Assembly: GCF_001891085.1 (NCBI RefSeq)
Contig: NZ_JXUP01000006.1
Span: forward strand, 1-64,000
Reading direction: 5' to 3'
DNA from: Campylobacter concisus
GTDB lineage: Bacteria; Campylobacterota; Campylobacteria; Campylobacterales; Campylobacteraceae
DNA: 64,000 nucleotides
Of the stretch, positions 1-8,059 are shown one piece after another. A program made the position numbers and the translations under genes. The notes under the pieces were generated by a model. The model did not search any database and had not been told where the DNA came from. It saw nothing but the letters and a program-made list of their open reading frames with translations. Position 1 is the stretch's first letter. Each line of letters begins with the position of its first letter.

Positions 1-33
1 GATGAAGCATGCCCTGCAATGAGATTTGACTGA
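1..33 (+). CDS. Partial C-terminal end of an unidentified ORF cut by the window edge
   Basis: Frame 1 is open from the window edge and ends at TGA 31-33, encoding a ten-residue tail (DEACPAMRFD). Too little remains to name a family. The following small ORF begins two bases after this stop, which would fit translational coupling if both are genes. It may equally be a chance open frame. Confidence 0.25.
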   Translation, partial: DEACPAMRFD

Positions 34-35
34 AG

Positions 36-178
36 ATGCCGCATGCTAGATATGAAACCAAACAGCTTTTAGCAACATTAGAAAAAGAAAATCCAAAGCT
101 TTTTACTTCGCTAAAAGCAGCATTTGAAAATATCCATACTGATACTTTTTTTGCTCTCAATAGCAGTAGTGAAGAGTA
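36..178 (+). CDS. Small unidentified protein (47 aa)
   Basis: An ATG at 36 opens a frame that ends at TAA 176-178. The predicted protein is short, charged, probably helical in its first half, and ends in a Ser/Glu-rich tail. I do not recognise it. Support is limited: the codon use resembles neighbouring genes (AAA, GAA, TTT rich), and a strong hairpin starts eight bases after the stop, as expected for the end of a transcription unit. It could also be the 3' end of a longer gene broken by a frameshift upstream of base 30. Confidence 0.4.
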
Positions 179-185
179 AAATTTT

Positions 186-219
186 ACTTGCTTTTTGGGA
201 CTAATCCCAAGAAGCAAGT
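186..219 (+). terminator. Hairpin after the left-edge ORF
   Basis: Near-perfect inverted repeat: ACTTGCTT plus TTGGGA, loop CTAA, then TCCCAA plus AAGCAAGT, with a single T/G mismatch within the stem. It lies directly after the stop at 178. The downstream side (TATAAATATTT) is T-rich but lacks a clean run of Ts. It is best read as a terminator for the left-edge transcript, possibly acting in both directions. Confidence 0.6.
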
Positions 220-283
220 TATAAATATTTCTATCTTAATTGGCTTTTATCAAAATAAATAAAAAATGTATGAATTGATAAAA

Positions 284-349
284 TTTTTGTACTTGTGCAT
301 AAATCAAAAGTGTAATATACAATAAATACAAATGCATTTAGTACAAAAA
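284..349. repeat. Imperfect inverted repeat in AT-rich intergenic DNA
   Basis: The left arm at 284-300 (TTTTTGTACT, TG, TGCAT) mirrors the right arm at 332-349 (ATGCAT, TT, AGTACAAAAA), separated by about 31 bases. It lies between the left-edge ORF and the end of recO, so it is 3' to both flanking genes. It is not followed by a T-tract on either side. It may be a protein-binding site, part of an unannotated RNA or a remnant of an inserted element. Function unknown. Confidence 0.45.
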
Positions 350-409
350 CTACTGGTTAGAATTTTATAACTTAGAAAATTTAAGCTTAAAAAATAGTCA
401 TAATAGAGT

Positions 410-1024
410 TTAAAGCCCGTCAAGTAAAATTTTATAAAGGCGGTTTATCTCATCGTCATTTAGCTCGATCGTGCTTTTTGTATCAAACAAATTTTTGATC
501 TTGCTAGTGTCAAATTCGCTCCTATCAAGGCAGTGCTTATGAGAGGGCAAAAAGCCACGAGTTAGGCAAAGCTCACTTTCTATCTCCTCATCGCAGATAA
601 AGCACTCAAGCTCGCTGTGAAGCCTGCCTTCATACTCTAAAATTTTGACGTAGCTTTCGATGATAAGGCGTTTTGGATTTTGCAGCTGCATCTGTTTGGC
701 GCAGCGATCAAGCTCGTTAAAATAAATTTCATCAAGCTGCTCGACCTCTTTTAGATGATCATAAAGTAGGCGCATGAACTGCTGCCAAATGATAAGTTTA
801 TCACGCTCTAACAGCCATTTAAATCCAAGATGAAGTATGCTTCTAAGCTTTGGTAGAAATTTTGCCTCTTGCTCTAGCTCAAAGTCGATCTTGTAGCCAG
901 TCATGATGTTTGAGTGGCGAGCGCCAAAAAATCTATACGACTTTACAAGCAAATTTGGCGTTAGCACAAAGACTAAAAGGTCCTCATCTCTGACATTTTG
1001 CACGCGCAGGATATAGCCTTGCAT
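410..1024 (-). CDS. recO: DNA repair protein RecO (short epsilonproteobacterial form)
   Basis: 204 residues, near the short length typical of Campylobacter RecO. The N-terminal OB-fold region starts MQGYILRV. The C-terminal region carries cysteines at about 141, 144, 153 and 165, the likely zinc-binding group. RecO promotes RecA loading on SSB-coated single-stranded DNA with RecR and anneals complementary strands. The start ATG follows the dus stop TAG with no gap, so the two are probably translationally coupled. It is the last gene of the leftward operon. Assignment rests on motif and overall pattern plus synteny. Confidence 0.85.
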   Translation of the reverse strand: MQGYILRVQNVRDEDLLVFVLTPNLLVKSYRFFGARHSNIMTGYKIDFELEQEAKFLPKLRSILHLGFKWLLERDKLIIWQQFMRLLYDHLKEVEQLDEIYFNELDRCAKQMQLQNPKRLIIESYVKILEYEGRLHSELECFICDEEIESELCLTRGFLPSHKHCLDRSEFDTSKIKNLFDTKSTIELNDDEINRLYKILLDGL

Positions 1025-1948
1025 CTAGGCAAAAAACTCCCTTATACGCTCTCTCATCGCTGTCACGTCTTTGATGAAATTTATATCGTTTCTAAAGGTT
1101 GTTGCGCCGTCGATGCCCTTGCTGTATTGATGCAAGTGCTTTCTAAATATGCAAAGTCCATGCTCTCCGTAGTGCTCGATCATCGCATCAAAGTGAGCTA
1201 GGACGATCTTTTGTTTTAGCGCCTTATCTACGCTAGTTTTGGTCTTTATCTCGTGAAATATCCAAGGGTTGCCGATGCTTGCTCTGCCGATCATTAGGGC
1301 GTCACACTTTGTAAGGTTTAAAATTTCATCTGCATTTTGTGCATTTATATCGCCATTTGCAACGACTGGAATTTTTACACTCGCCTTTACTCTAGCGATC
1401 GCTTCGTAATCAACCTTTGCACTGTATCCGCCAGCTCTGGTGCGTCCATGCACTGCGATGTAGTTTGCACCTGCTTCTTCGCAAGCTTTCGCGATTTTTT
1501 CTTCATTTTTATCGTTAAAGCCAAGTCTAAATTTAACACTCAGGCTTTGCTTGTTTGAAGTACTTTTTATGGCTGAGATTATATTTTGAAGTTTGTTAAG
1601 ATCGTTTAGTAAAGCAGAACCCGCTCCTTGTCTAACGACCTTTGGTACGGGGCAGCCGCAGTTTAGATCGAGCCCATAAATCCCATCAAATTTATTGATT
1701 ATCTTCACGGCTTTTTTTATATTTTCTATGTCACTGCCAGCTATCTGGACAACATATGGCTCTTCGTTTGAGGATTTTTTAAGCATTTCAAGAGTTTTGT
1801 CACTGCTCTCATAGACCAAGGCATTTGCGCTGATCATTTCGCTAACAGTGACATCACAGCCAAATTTCTTAACTACGCTTCTTAGTGGCAAGTCAGAAAA
1901 GCCAGCAAGAGGCGCTAAGAAAAGTGGCTTTTTGCTAAAGTCTATCAT
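1025..1948 (-). CDS. dusB: tRNA-dihydrouridine synthase (DusB-like)
   Basis: 307-residue flavoprotein of the Dus family, which reduces uridines in the tRNA D-loop using FMN and NADPH. The N-terminal LAPLAGFSDLPLR and the active-site LNCGCP with catalytic Cys at about 99 are diagnostic. HGRTR and GDI(N) segments of the FMN-binding TIM barrel follow. The sequence after the active site (KVVRQGAGSALL) resembles DusB more than DusA or DusC, but the subclass is inferred. Its start overlaps the stop of the upstream membrane-protein gene by four bases, and recO follows directly. Confidence 0.88.
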   Translation of the reverse strand: MIDFSKKPLFLAPLAGFSDLPLRSVVKKFGCDVTVSEMISANALVYESSDKTLEMLKKSSNEEPYVVQIAGSDIENIKKAVKIINKFDGIYGLDLNCGCPVPKVVRQGAGSALLNDLNKLQNIISAIKSTSNKQSLSVKFRLGFNDKNEEKIAKACEEAGANYIAVHGRTRAGGYSAKVDYEAIARVKASVKIPVVANGDINAQNADEILNLTKCDALMIGRASIGNPWIFHEIKTKTSVDKALKQKIVLAHFDAMIEHYGEHGLCIFRKHLHQYSKGIDGATTFRNDINFIKDVTAMRERIREFFA

Positions 1949-2943
1949 TTAAAAAATAGCGAGCTAGGCACCATTTTGCCGTTATCTCGTAAAAACAGCA
2001 AGACTTTTATCTCTTTAAACTCATCTGGGTCACTGCCTTCGATAGCCTCTCTTACTTTATCAAGCATTTGAAGCTCAAATAGTGCATAAACGTAAGCCTC
2101 ATCAGCATCAGCATGGATGCTTTTTAGCTTCTCAAAGATGCCGATAAATGCATCTGGTTTTAGCTTATTTTTAAGCATTATGGCTGCTTTGTCGTATTGT
2201 GCTTTTGTTACTTTTGCGTTGTTTAAAAGATCAAAAATTTCATCACTGCTTAGATCGATCTCGTCATTTACAAAGCGAGTAATAATAAGCATTATATCTT
2301 CACTCGCTAGTTCAAAATTTAATCTTTTGATCTCGCTAAAAGAAGCTACTTTTATGAGTTTATCAAATGCAGCTTTTTTAAGGCTCTCATTTTGATCTTG
2401 ATTTTTAAGTATGTCAAGATAGTAAGTAGGTAGTTGCTCGATCTTATTTAGCTCATTTAGGATATTTAACTTGCTATCTTTTGCTAATCTAAATTTCTTT
2501 AGATCGACGATCTCTTTATTTTTTATACTTTTTATAGTTTGTAAGATATTGTTTATCTCGGCATCATCTACACCGACATCTTTAAGCTCGCCTACTGGTG
2601 AGATAGAACGAGTAAGCTGTGAGGCGATCTTGTAAGTGTCGGTTTTGAAGTCTTTATTGCTCTCAAAGCCAAGAAGCGTCTCTTTGGCTAAATCTTTATA
2701 AAGCTGGCTATCCTTTTTGATCCATTTTTTATATCTATAAAAAGCATATCCATGATAAGCGATATGAAGTAGAGCAAGAAGTGCTAAAACAACTACCGGA
2801 AGAGCGACCCAAATAGCAATTGGCAAAGTTATAGTTTGGCCTAAAAGCTCAAATGTGTAATCAGAACTATTAAGAGAATAAGTAAGTCCTGCAACAACTA
2901 CTATGTAGATTATGCAATAGACGAGAAATTTTCTAGTTTTCAT
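1945..2943 (-). CDS. Conserved Campylobacter membrane protein of unknown function
   Basis: 332 residues. Two hydrophobic segments lie near the N-terminus (about 8-24 and 41-67), followed by a Tyr/Lys-rich basic stretch and a long, helical, charged cytoplasmic-type domain ending near VPSSLFFK. I recognise no enzyme motif. The repeated short helices in the C-terminal two thirds suggest an alpha-solenoid-like or coiled arrangement. C. jejuni has a similarly placed membrane protein between its DksA-like gene and its dus gene (recalled synteny). The gene is sandwiched tightly in the operon, nine bases after the DksA-like gene. Function unknown. Confidence 0.75.
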   Translation of the reverse strand: MKTRKFLVYCIIYIVVVAGLTYSLNSSDYTFELLGQTITLPIAIWVALPVVVLALLALLHIAYHGYAFYRYKKWIKKDSQLYKDLAKETLLGFESNKDFKTDTYKIASQLTRSISPVGELKDVGVDDAEINNILQTIKSIKNKEIVDLKKFRLAKDSKLNILNELNKIEQLPTYYLDILKNQDQNESLKKAAFDKLIKVASFSEIKRLNFELASEDIMLIITRFVNDEIDLSSDEIFDLLNNAKVTKAQYDKAAIMLKNKLKPDAFIGIFEKLKSIHADADEAYVYALFELQMLDKVREAIEGSDPDEFKEIKVLLFLRDNGKMVPSSLFFK

Positions 2944-2952
2944 ATTTTCTCC

Positions 2953-3309
2953 TTAGTTTTTTGCTGTTTTTTCAATTATTTCACGGCAAGTTATGCAGTA
3001 TTTTGCATGTGGTTTTACTTTTAATCGCGGTATGCTGATCTCCTCCTCACACATATCACAAATTCCATAAGTTTTATTTGCTATCTTCTCTAGTGCTTCA
3101 TCTATCTCTGATAGCTCCGCTCTTTGTTGCGTCGAGATGGAATGCTCTATTAGCTGGTCTGTATTTACTGAGGCTATATCAAACTCGTCGCTTACGCCGC
3201 TATCTCTTAAGCCATTTACTTCAACAGATGAATCATAGATATTTTTTTTGATCTGTAATTTTCTTTCTTCAAGTAATTTTTTAAAAAAATTTAGCTCAGT
3301 TTGTGTCAT
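2953..3309 (-). CDS. DksA/TraR-family RNA polymerase-binding regulator
   Basis: 118 residues, shorter than E. coli DksA. It keeps the coiled-coil tip motif DxxDxA (D41, D44, A46) that acts in the RNA polymerase secondary channel. The C-terminal zinc finger is C84-x2-C87-x17-C105-x2-C108. DksA proteins with ppGpp lower stable-RNA transcription under stress, and a DksA-like protein has been studied in C. jejuni. The retained tip residues argue for an active regulator and not only a TraR-like zinc finger. It sits ten bases downstream of rlmH. Confidence 0.88.
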   Translation of the reverse strand: MTQTELNFFKKLLEERKLQIKKNIYDSSVEVNGLRDSGVSDEFDIASVNTDQLIEHSISTQQRAELSEIDEALEKIANKTYGICDMCEEEISIPRLKVKPHAKYCITCREIIEKTAKN

Positions 3310-3319
3310 TTATATTCCT

Positions 3320-3775
3320 TTATTTGTGGTATGGGTGGTTTGCATTTATGCAAAGTGCTCTAAAAATTTGCTCAAAAAGTACAAGCTTGGCAACCTTATG
3401 AGCCATCGTCATCTTGCTTAAGCTTATAATTTTTTGTGCTTTATTCTTTAAATTTTGGCTAAGGCCATAAGCTCCACCTATGAAAAAGTTAATTTGTGAA
3501 TTTGAGTTTAAAATTTGTGCGAATTCTTGGCTGTCAAGTTGCAGTCCATTTTCATCAAGCATTACGCAAAAGCCTTTTAAATTTGGCTCATAAATTTCAT
3601 CATAAGCTCTTAATGCTTCGCTTTTTCCGGCACTTTGAGCTTTTGCTATTTTTTCATTGAAAAAGACTTTATCGTTTATCTTGGCAAATTTTGCACTCAT
3701 TTTTATATATTCTTGTATCTCGTTTTCAAAGTTGTCACGTGATGATTTTTGAATGCTAAAAACTGAAATTTCCAA
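3320..3775 (-). CDS. rlmH: 23S rRNA (pseudouridine-1915-N3)-methyltransferase RlmH
   Basis: 151-residue SPOUT methyltransferase. The glycine-rich SAM-knot segment [10 protein letters not shown] lies near residue 97-106, and the characteristic C-terminus ends in a PYHK tail. RlmH methylates pseudouridine 1915 in helix 69 of 23S rRNA on the assembled 70S ribosome. Length and motifs match the family closely. It lies two bases downstream of accD. Confidence 0.92.
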   Translation of the reverse strand: MEISVFSIQKSSRDNFENEIQEYIKMSAKFAKINDKVFFNEKIAKAQSAGKSEALRAYDEIYEPNLKGFCVMLDENGLQLDSQEFAQILNSNSQINFFIGGAYGLSQNLKNKAQKIISLSKMTMAHKVAKLVLFEQIFRALCINANHPYHK

Positions 3776-3777
3776 AT

Positions 3778-4692
3778 TTAGCCTTTGGTTTTTAGCTTTA
3801 GTTCAAAGTTGTTTTCACTCTCGTCTTGTTTATCTTTTTGATGTATCGTCTTATTATTTGTGAGAAATTTAACCATATCACTTATATATTTTTTATGTTC
3901 GCTTCTTGGCACAATGGCATCGATTAAGCCATGCTCTAATAAAAACTCAGCTCTTTGAAATCCCTCTGGAAGGTCAGCACCAATGGTTTGTTTGATGACC
4001 CTTTGACCAGCAAAGCCTATCAATGCGCCAGGTTCAGCGATTATTAGATCTCCAAGCCAAGCAAAAGAGGCACTAACACCACCCATCGTCGGATCAGTAA
4101 GTATTGAGATATAAGGTAATTTTGCTTCATCAAGTAGTTTTAAAGCAGCTGATGTCTTTGACATTTGCATCAAAGAGAATGTACTCTCTTGCATTCTAGC
4201 TCCACCTGAAGCACTCACTATGACTAAAGCTTGGCGTTTTTCTATCGCTCGTTTTATCGCTCTTACGATCTTTTCGCCCTCAACCGAAGCTAGTGAACCG
4301 CCCATGAAGCCAAAGTCAAAGACAACTAGCTGGATCTCTTGCCCGTCGCATTTGCCTTCGCCACATATCACTGAGCTTGTGCGTCCTGTTTTTTCTTTAT
4401 TCTCTGTGATTCTTTTTTTATATGATTTTTTATCAACAAAATTTAATGGGTCTACCGGTTTTAAATTTGCGTCAAATTCTACAAAGCTATCTTCATCGCA
4501 GATCAAATTTATGCGATCGGTAGCTTTTAATCTCATGTGATAGCCGCATTTTGGGCATATATTAAAACAAGCTTCAACTTCTTTGTAGTACATCAGTGAG
4601 TGACAATTATCGCATTTCACCCAGTGTGTAGGTGCTTCTTCTGGACGAGGTTGAGCTTTTCTTATCTTTGAAAAAATGTCTGAGAAATTCAT
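3778..4692 (-). CDS. accD: Acetyl-CoA carboxylase carboxyltransferase subunit beta
   Basis: About 304 residues from the ATG at 4692. A GTG four codons upstream (4704) is the alternative, but it has no clear Shine-Dalgarno. The N-terminal zinc ribbon (C-x2-C-x15-C-x2-C) is followed by the crotonase-fold carboxyltransferase domain with [12 protein letters not shown] and [10 protein letters not shown]. With AccA it transfers carboxyl from biotin to acetyl-CoA, making malonyl-CoA for fatty-acid synthesis. First gene after bamA in the leftward direction. In C. jejuni I recall suhB between accD and bamA, and it is absent here. Confidence 0.95.
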   Translation of the reverse strand: MNFSDIFSKIRKAQPRPEEAPTHWVKCDNCHSLMYYKEVEACFNICPKCGYHMRLKATDRINLICDEDSFVEFDANLKPVDPLNFVDKKSYKKRITENKEKTGRTSSVICGEGKCDGQEIQLVVFDFGFMGGSLASVEGEKIVRAIKRAIEKRQALVIVSASGGARMQESTFSLMQMSKTSAALKLLDEAKLPYISILTDPTMGGVSASFAWLGDLIIAEPGALIGFAGQRVIKQTIGADLPEGFQRAEFLLEHGLIDAIVPRSEHKKYISDMVKFLTNNKTIHQKDKQDESENNFELKLKTKG

Positions 4693-4785
4693 CTTTTTAC
4701 CCACTTATATTAAAAATTGTGGGATTATATCTAATGTTAGCCTTGCTTTTTCTTATATGACTTAAAGTTTGTTTATTTGTGGAGG

Positions 4786-4813
4786 TTTAAAGGGGCAAGT
4801 TAGCCCCTTTAAA
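4786..4813 (-). terminator. Terminator of bamA
   Basis: An 11-bp perfect inverted repeat (TTTAAAGGGGC / GCCCCTTTAAA) with a six-base loop starts just beyond the bamA stop. On the minus strand the stem ends in an A/T-rich stretch rather than a long U-run. It separates bamA from the accD operon. Confidence 0.75.
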
Positions 4814-4821
4814 GTATCTTG

Positions 4822-7077
4822 TTAGAATCGTCTTCCGATAGTAAACTCAAATGTATTTGTATCATCGCCCTCTTTAGGTTTAAGAGCTTTTGCAAAGATT
4901 AGTTGAAGTGGCCCAATAGGAGTTATCCATTCTATGCCGGTTCCAACTGAAGATCTTTTTATCTCATTTAGGCTATTCTCACCGATCATACCGTAGTCAT
5001 AAAATACAACGCCACGCATTTTGACACGATCTATTATAGGGAAGCTTATTTCAGCTGAATTATTAAATGAAGTTTCGCCGCCGTATTCGTAGTAGTCGCC
5101 ATTATATTTTACCTTTGGAGATACAGTTCTGCTTTCGTAACCACGTAAGCTTCTTATACCACCAAGGTAAAGTCTTTCGTTGATCGGAGTATATCCTCTT
5201 TCCCAAATTTTGCCAAAGCTTGCTTTGTATCTTAAGATAAGATCGTAGTCGATGTACTCTCTAAGACCTAGGTAATAGTTAAAATTTGTGCGATTTTTGA
5301 TAAAGTCTATATCGCCACCAAGCCCAGCTATCTCAAATGATGTACTAGCTATGATGCCACGTCTTGGCAAGTAATAATCATCAGTGCTATTATATGTTAA
5401 AGCTGGAGTTATGGCGCTTTTTATGGCTTTACCTTCTCTATAAATTTCTTTTTTGGTTTTTGTGTTGATATCTCTTAACTCATCATCTTTTAAGGTAATT
5501 CTGCTTTGCTCAATGTTGTAAGTAAGTGATGCACTTAAATTTCTAGTTAGTTTTCTACCTAGTGTTGTGCTAAAGCCATAGCTTCTCTCTTTATATGTTC
5601 TCCAGTCATAGTCATTTGCATAAAGTGTTCCGCCAAGGCTATACTCTGAGTCGAAAATTCTTGGGTTTGTAAGACTTATCTGACCTGAAAGCTCTCTGTC
5701 GCTTTTATCTACGCTTATTTGTCCTTGAAGACCAGAGCCAAAGATATTCGTGTCAGAAAGTGCAGCGTTTAGTAGTAGTCCGTCGCTGCTGCCGTATCCG
5801 ATACCGCCGCTTATTGAGCCAGTTGAAGCCTCTTTTACTTTTACTTTTAGATCAACTGTATTTTTATCAACCGGATCTTCTTCTATCTCAACGTCATCAA
5901 AGTAGCTTGTTCTTTTTAGTGCATCTTTTGAGTCTTGAAGGTCGGTTCTACTATATAAATTTCCTTCAGTTAGATAAAGTTCGCGTCTTACAACGCGGTC
6001 AACAGTCCTATCGTTTCCTGAAATTTGAACATTTCTTATATATACTTTTTCGCCAGGATCGACTTCATAGTCAATATCGACAGTTTTATTCTCATCAAAT
6101 TTATCAGTCTTTGGATAGACTTTTACAAATGCATAACCTTTGTCAGCAACCATATCATCGAGCTTTTTCATATCTTGGCGAAGTCTTGCTGAGTTCATCG
6201 TATCGCCAGCCTCAAGCCTAAAGTCATCTATAATCTTTTTGGTATCAAGCTCTAGCTCTTCAGGTGCTGTAATACTTACATTTGAAACCTTATAAGGCTC
6301 ACCCTCATGAACATAATAAGTAAGATCAGCTGTGTAGTTATCAAACGATGAATTTAAATAAGGTGACGAAATAGTCGCGTCTAAATAGCCTTTTTGGAAA
6401 TATTTGTCTTGTATTCTTGCTGGATCATTTTCAAGCTCAAAAAGTTTAACTTTACCGTCATTTCTGCCCCAAAGCCAACCCATAAATTCTCTACTTTTAT
6501 TTGCAACTACTGGCTCAATGTCGTCATAATCAAACTCTTTTGCACCGACTAAATTTACATTTTTGATTATCATATTTTCGCCGCGGTTTATGTTGAGTGT
6601 TATAAAAAGTGAGCTGTCATTATCTGCAACTGGTTGTTTTTCTACGTCTACAACGGTATCAAAATAACCCTTTGACTCATAATACTGACGAATTCTCTCT
6701 TTAGTTTTTTCTATTGTAAGCTCATCATACATATTGCCTGGTTTGATATTGATTAACGACTCTATGGCAGTTTTGTCATTTGTTACGACGCCTTTTAGAT
6801 CGACCCTAGCAACACTTGGCTTCTCTTTTACAGCTACTAAAAGATTACCATTGCCTGTATCTTCTATGTAGATATCGTCGAAATAATTTTGTTTGTATAA
6901 ATTTGTGATCGCCTTATCGCTAAGCTTTGGGGTCAGATCCTGACCGACTTTTAAGCCCATTATTTGATTTGCTACTTCAGGCGAAAGGTGAATTAGGCCT
7001 TTAAAATTTATTGACTGGATTGTTTGTGCGCTTAGGCCACTGAAAGCTAATGCTAATAAAAATAATTTCTTTTTCAT
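4822..7077 (-). CDS. bamA: Outer membrane protein assembly factor BamA (Omp85)
   Basis: 751 residues. A Sec signal peptide (about 1-17, MKKKLFLLALAFSGLSA) is followed by tandem POTRA repeats to about residue 420 and a 16-strand-type barrel. The barrel carries the conserved RGYE motif (family RGF/Y of loop 6) and ends in a C-terminal phenylalanine. BamA folds and inserts outer-membrane beta-barrel proteins. It is transcribed divergently from tyrA, sharing an 89-bp AT-rich intergenic region with TATAAT-like boxes in both directions. The length is normal, with no sign of truncation. Confidence 0.96.
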   Translation of the reverse strand: MKKKLFLLALAFSGLSAQTIQSINFKGLIHLSPEVANQIMGLKVGQDLTPKLSDKAITNLYKQNYFDDIYIEDTGNGNLLVAVKEKPSVARVDLKGVVTNDKTAIESLINIKPGNMYDELTIEKTKERIRQYYESKGYFDTVVDVEKQPVADNDSSLFITLNINRGENMIIKNVNLVGAKEFDYDDIEPVVANKSREFMGWLWGRNDGKVKLFELENDPARIQDKYFQKGYLDATISSPYLNSSFDNYTADLTYYVHEGEPYKVSNVSITAPEELELDTKKIIDDFRLEAGDTMNSARLRQDMKKLDDMVADKGYAFVKVYPKTDKFDENKTVDIDYEVDPGEKVYIRNVQISGNDRTVDRVVRRELYLTEGNLYSRTDLQDSKDALKRTSYFDDVEIEEDPVDKNTVDLKVKVKEASTGSISGGIGYGSSDGLLLNAALSDTNIFGSGLQGQISVDKSDRELSGQISLTNPRIFDSEYSLGGTLYANDYDWRTYKERSYGFSTTLGRKLTRNLSASLTYNIEQSRITLKDDELRDINTKTKKEIYREGKAIKSAITPALTYNSTDDYYLPRRGIIASTSFEIAGLGGDIDFIKNRTNFNYYLGLREYIDYDLILRYKASFGKIWERGYTPINERLYLGGIRSLRGYESRTVSPKVKYNGDYYEYGGETSFNNSAEISFPIIDRVKMRGVVFYDYGMIGENSLNEIKRSSVGTGIEWITPIGPLQLIFAKALKPKEGDDTNTFEFTIGRRF

Positions 7078-7109
7078 TAAATTTAACCTAGAGTTTTAGT
7101 ATAAGTGCG

Positions 7110-7115
7110 TATAAT
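7110..7115 (+). promoter_or_regulatory. Candidate -10 box for tyrA
   Basis: TATAAT in the bamA-tyrA divergent region, 51 bases before the tyrA ATG. There is no clear -35, which is normal for Campylobacter sigma-70 promoters. The region is very AT-rich, so the match is only suggestive. Confidence 0.4.
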
Positions 7116-7166
7116 ATCATATTTTATTTTTAATAAATTTAAATTTTATAATTTTGAAGGTTTTTT

Positions 7167-7997
7167 ATGAAAATAGGTATCATCGGACTTGGTCTTATGG
7201 GTGGCTCGCTTGGGCTAGCATTAAAAGATGAAAAATTAATCTCTTGTGTTAGTGGATATGACAAAGATGAAAATCATAGCAAAAAGGCCTTAGAACTTGG
7301 CTTGGTGCATGAAATTTTAAGCATTGACGAGATGAAAAAGAAGTGTGACATCATCTTTTTGGCTGTGCCAGTTGAAGCCATTGTGAGCATCGTGCAAAAT
7401 TTAACCGATATTAGCGAAGATACAACTATTATTGATTTTGGCTCAACCAAACAAAAGATAATAGAAGCTGTGCCAGAAAAAATTCGTAAAAATTTCATCC
7501 CAGCTCATCCAATGGCAGGTACTGAGTATTCTGGTCCAGAGGCTGCTTTTAAATCACTTTACACAGGGGCAACTGTTATCGTTTGTGACTTTGCAGAAAG
7601 CGCAGAAAAACACGTAAAAAGAAGCGTTGAGCTATTTTCTTGCCTTGGTATGAAGATCATTTTTATGAGTGCGAAAGAACATGATCATCACGTGGGTCTT
7701 ATTTCGCATTTGCCTCATGCGATTGCATTTTCTCTTGCGAGTGGAATTTTAAAAGAAGAGGATAAAAGGCACATCGTAGCACTTGGCGGACCTACATTTA
7801 AGGGCATGATACGTGTCGCAAAGAGTTCGCCTTTTATGTGGAGCGATATCTTTAAGCAAAATAAAAATAATGTTGTTGAAGCTATAAATATGTTTGAAAA
7901 AGAGCTAAATTTGTGCAAAGATCTCATCAAAGATGAACGCTGGGACAAACTTTTTGCCTGGATGAGCGACGCTAGGGCTGTAAGAGAAATTTTATAG
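7167..7997 (+). CDS. tyrA: Prephenate dehydrogenase
   Basis: 276 residues, a monofunctional TyrA without a chorismate mutase or ACT domain. The Rossmann dinucleotide motif GLGLMGGSLG is at residues 7-16. The catalytic-region HPMAGTEYSG and the conserved SHLPHAIAF segment follow. It oxidatively decarboxylates prephenate to 4-hydroxyphenylpyruvate for tyrosine synthesis. GAAGG lies seven bases before the ATG. It is followed after 62 bases by the M23 peptidase gene. Confidence 0.93.
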   Translation: MKIGIIGLGLMGGSLGLALKDEKLISCVSGYDKDENHSKKALELGLVHEILSIDEMKKKCDIIFLAVPVEAIVSIVQNLTDISEDTTIIDFGSTKQKIIEAVPEKIRKNFIPAHPMAGTEYSGPEAAFKSLYTGATVIVCDFAESAEKHVKRSVELFSCLGMKIIFMSAKEHDHHVGLISHLPHAIAFSLASGILKEEDKRHIVALGGPTFKGMIRVAKSSPFMWSDIFKQNKNNVVEAINMFEKELNLCKDLIKDERWDKLFAWMSDARAVREIL

Positions 7998-8059
7998 TTA
8001 ACTAAAAATTTATTGATTTACGTGTAAAATTTTGCAAATTAAATTCAAGGTAAAAATAT

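Noticed and set aside
5760..6221. 153-codon plus-strand ORF within bamA
   Set aside because: Leu/Gln/Arg-rich shadow of bamA codons with no domain and no Shine-Dalgarno.
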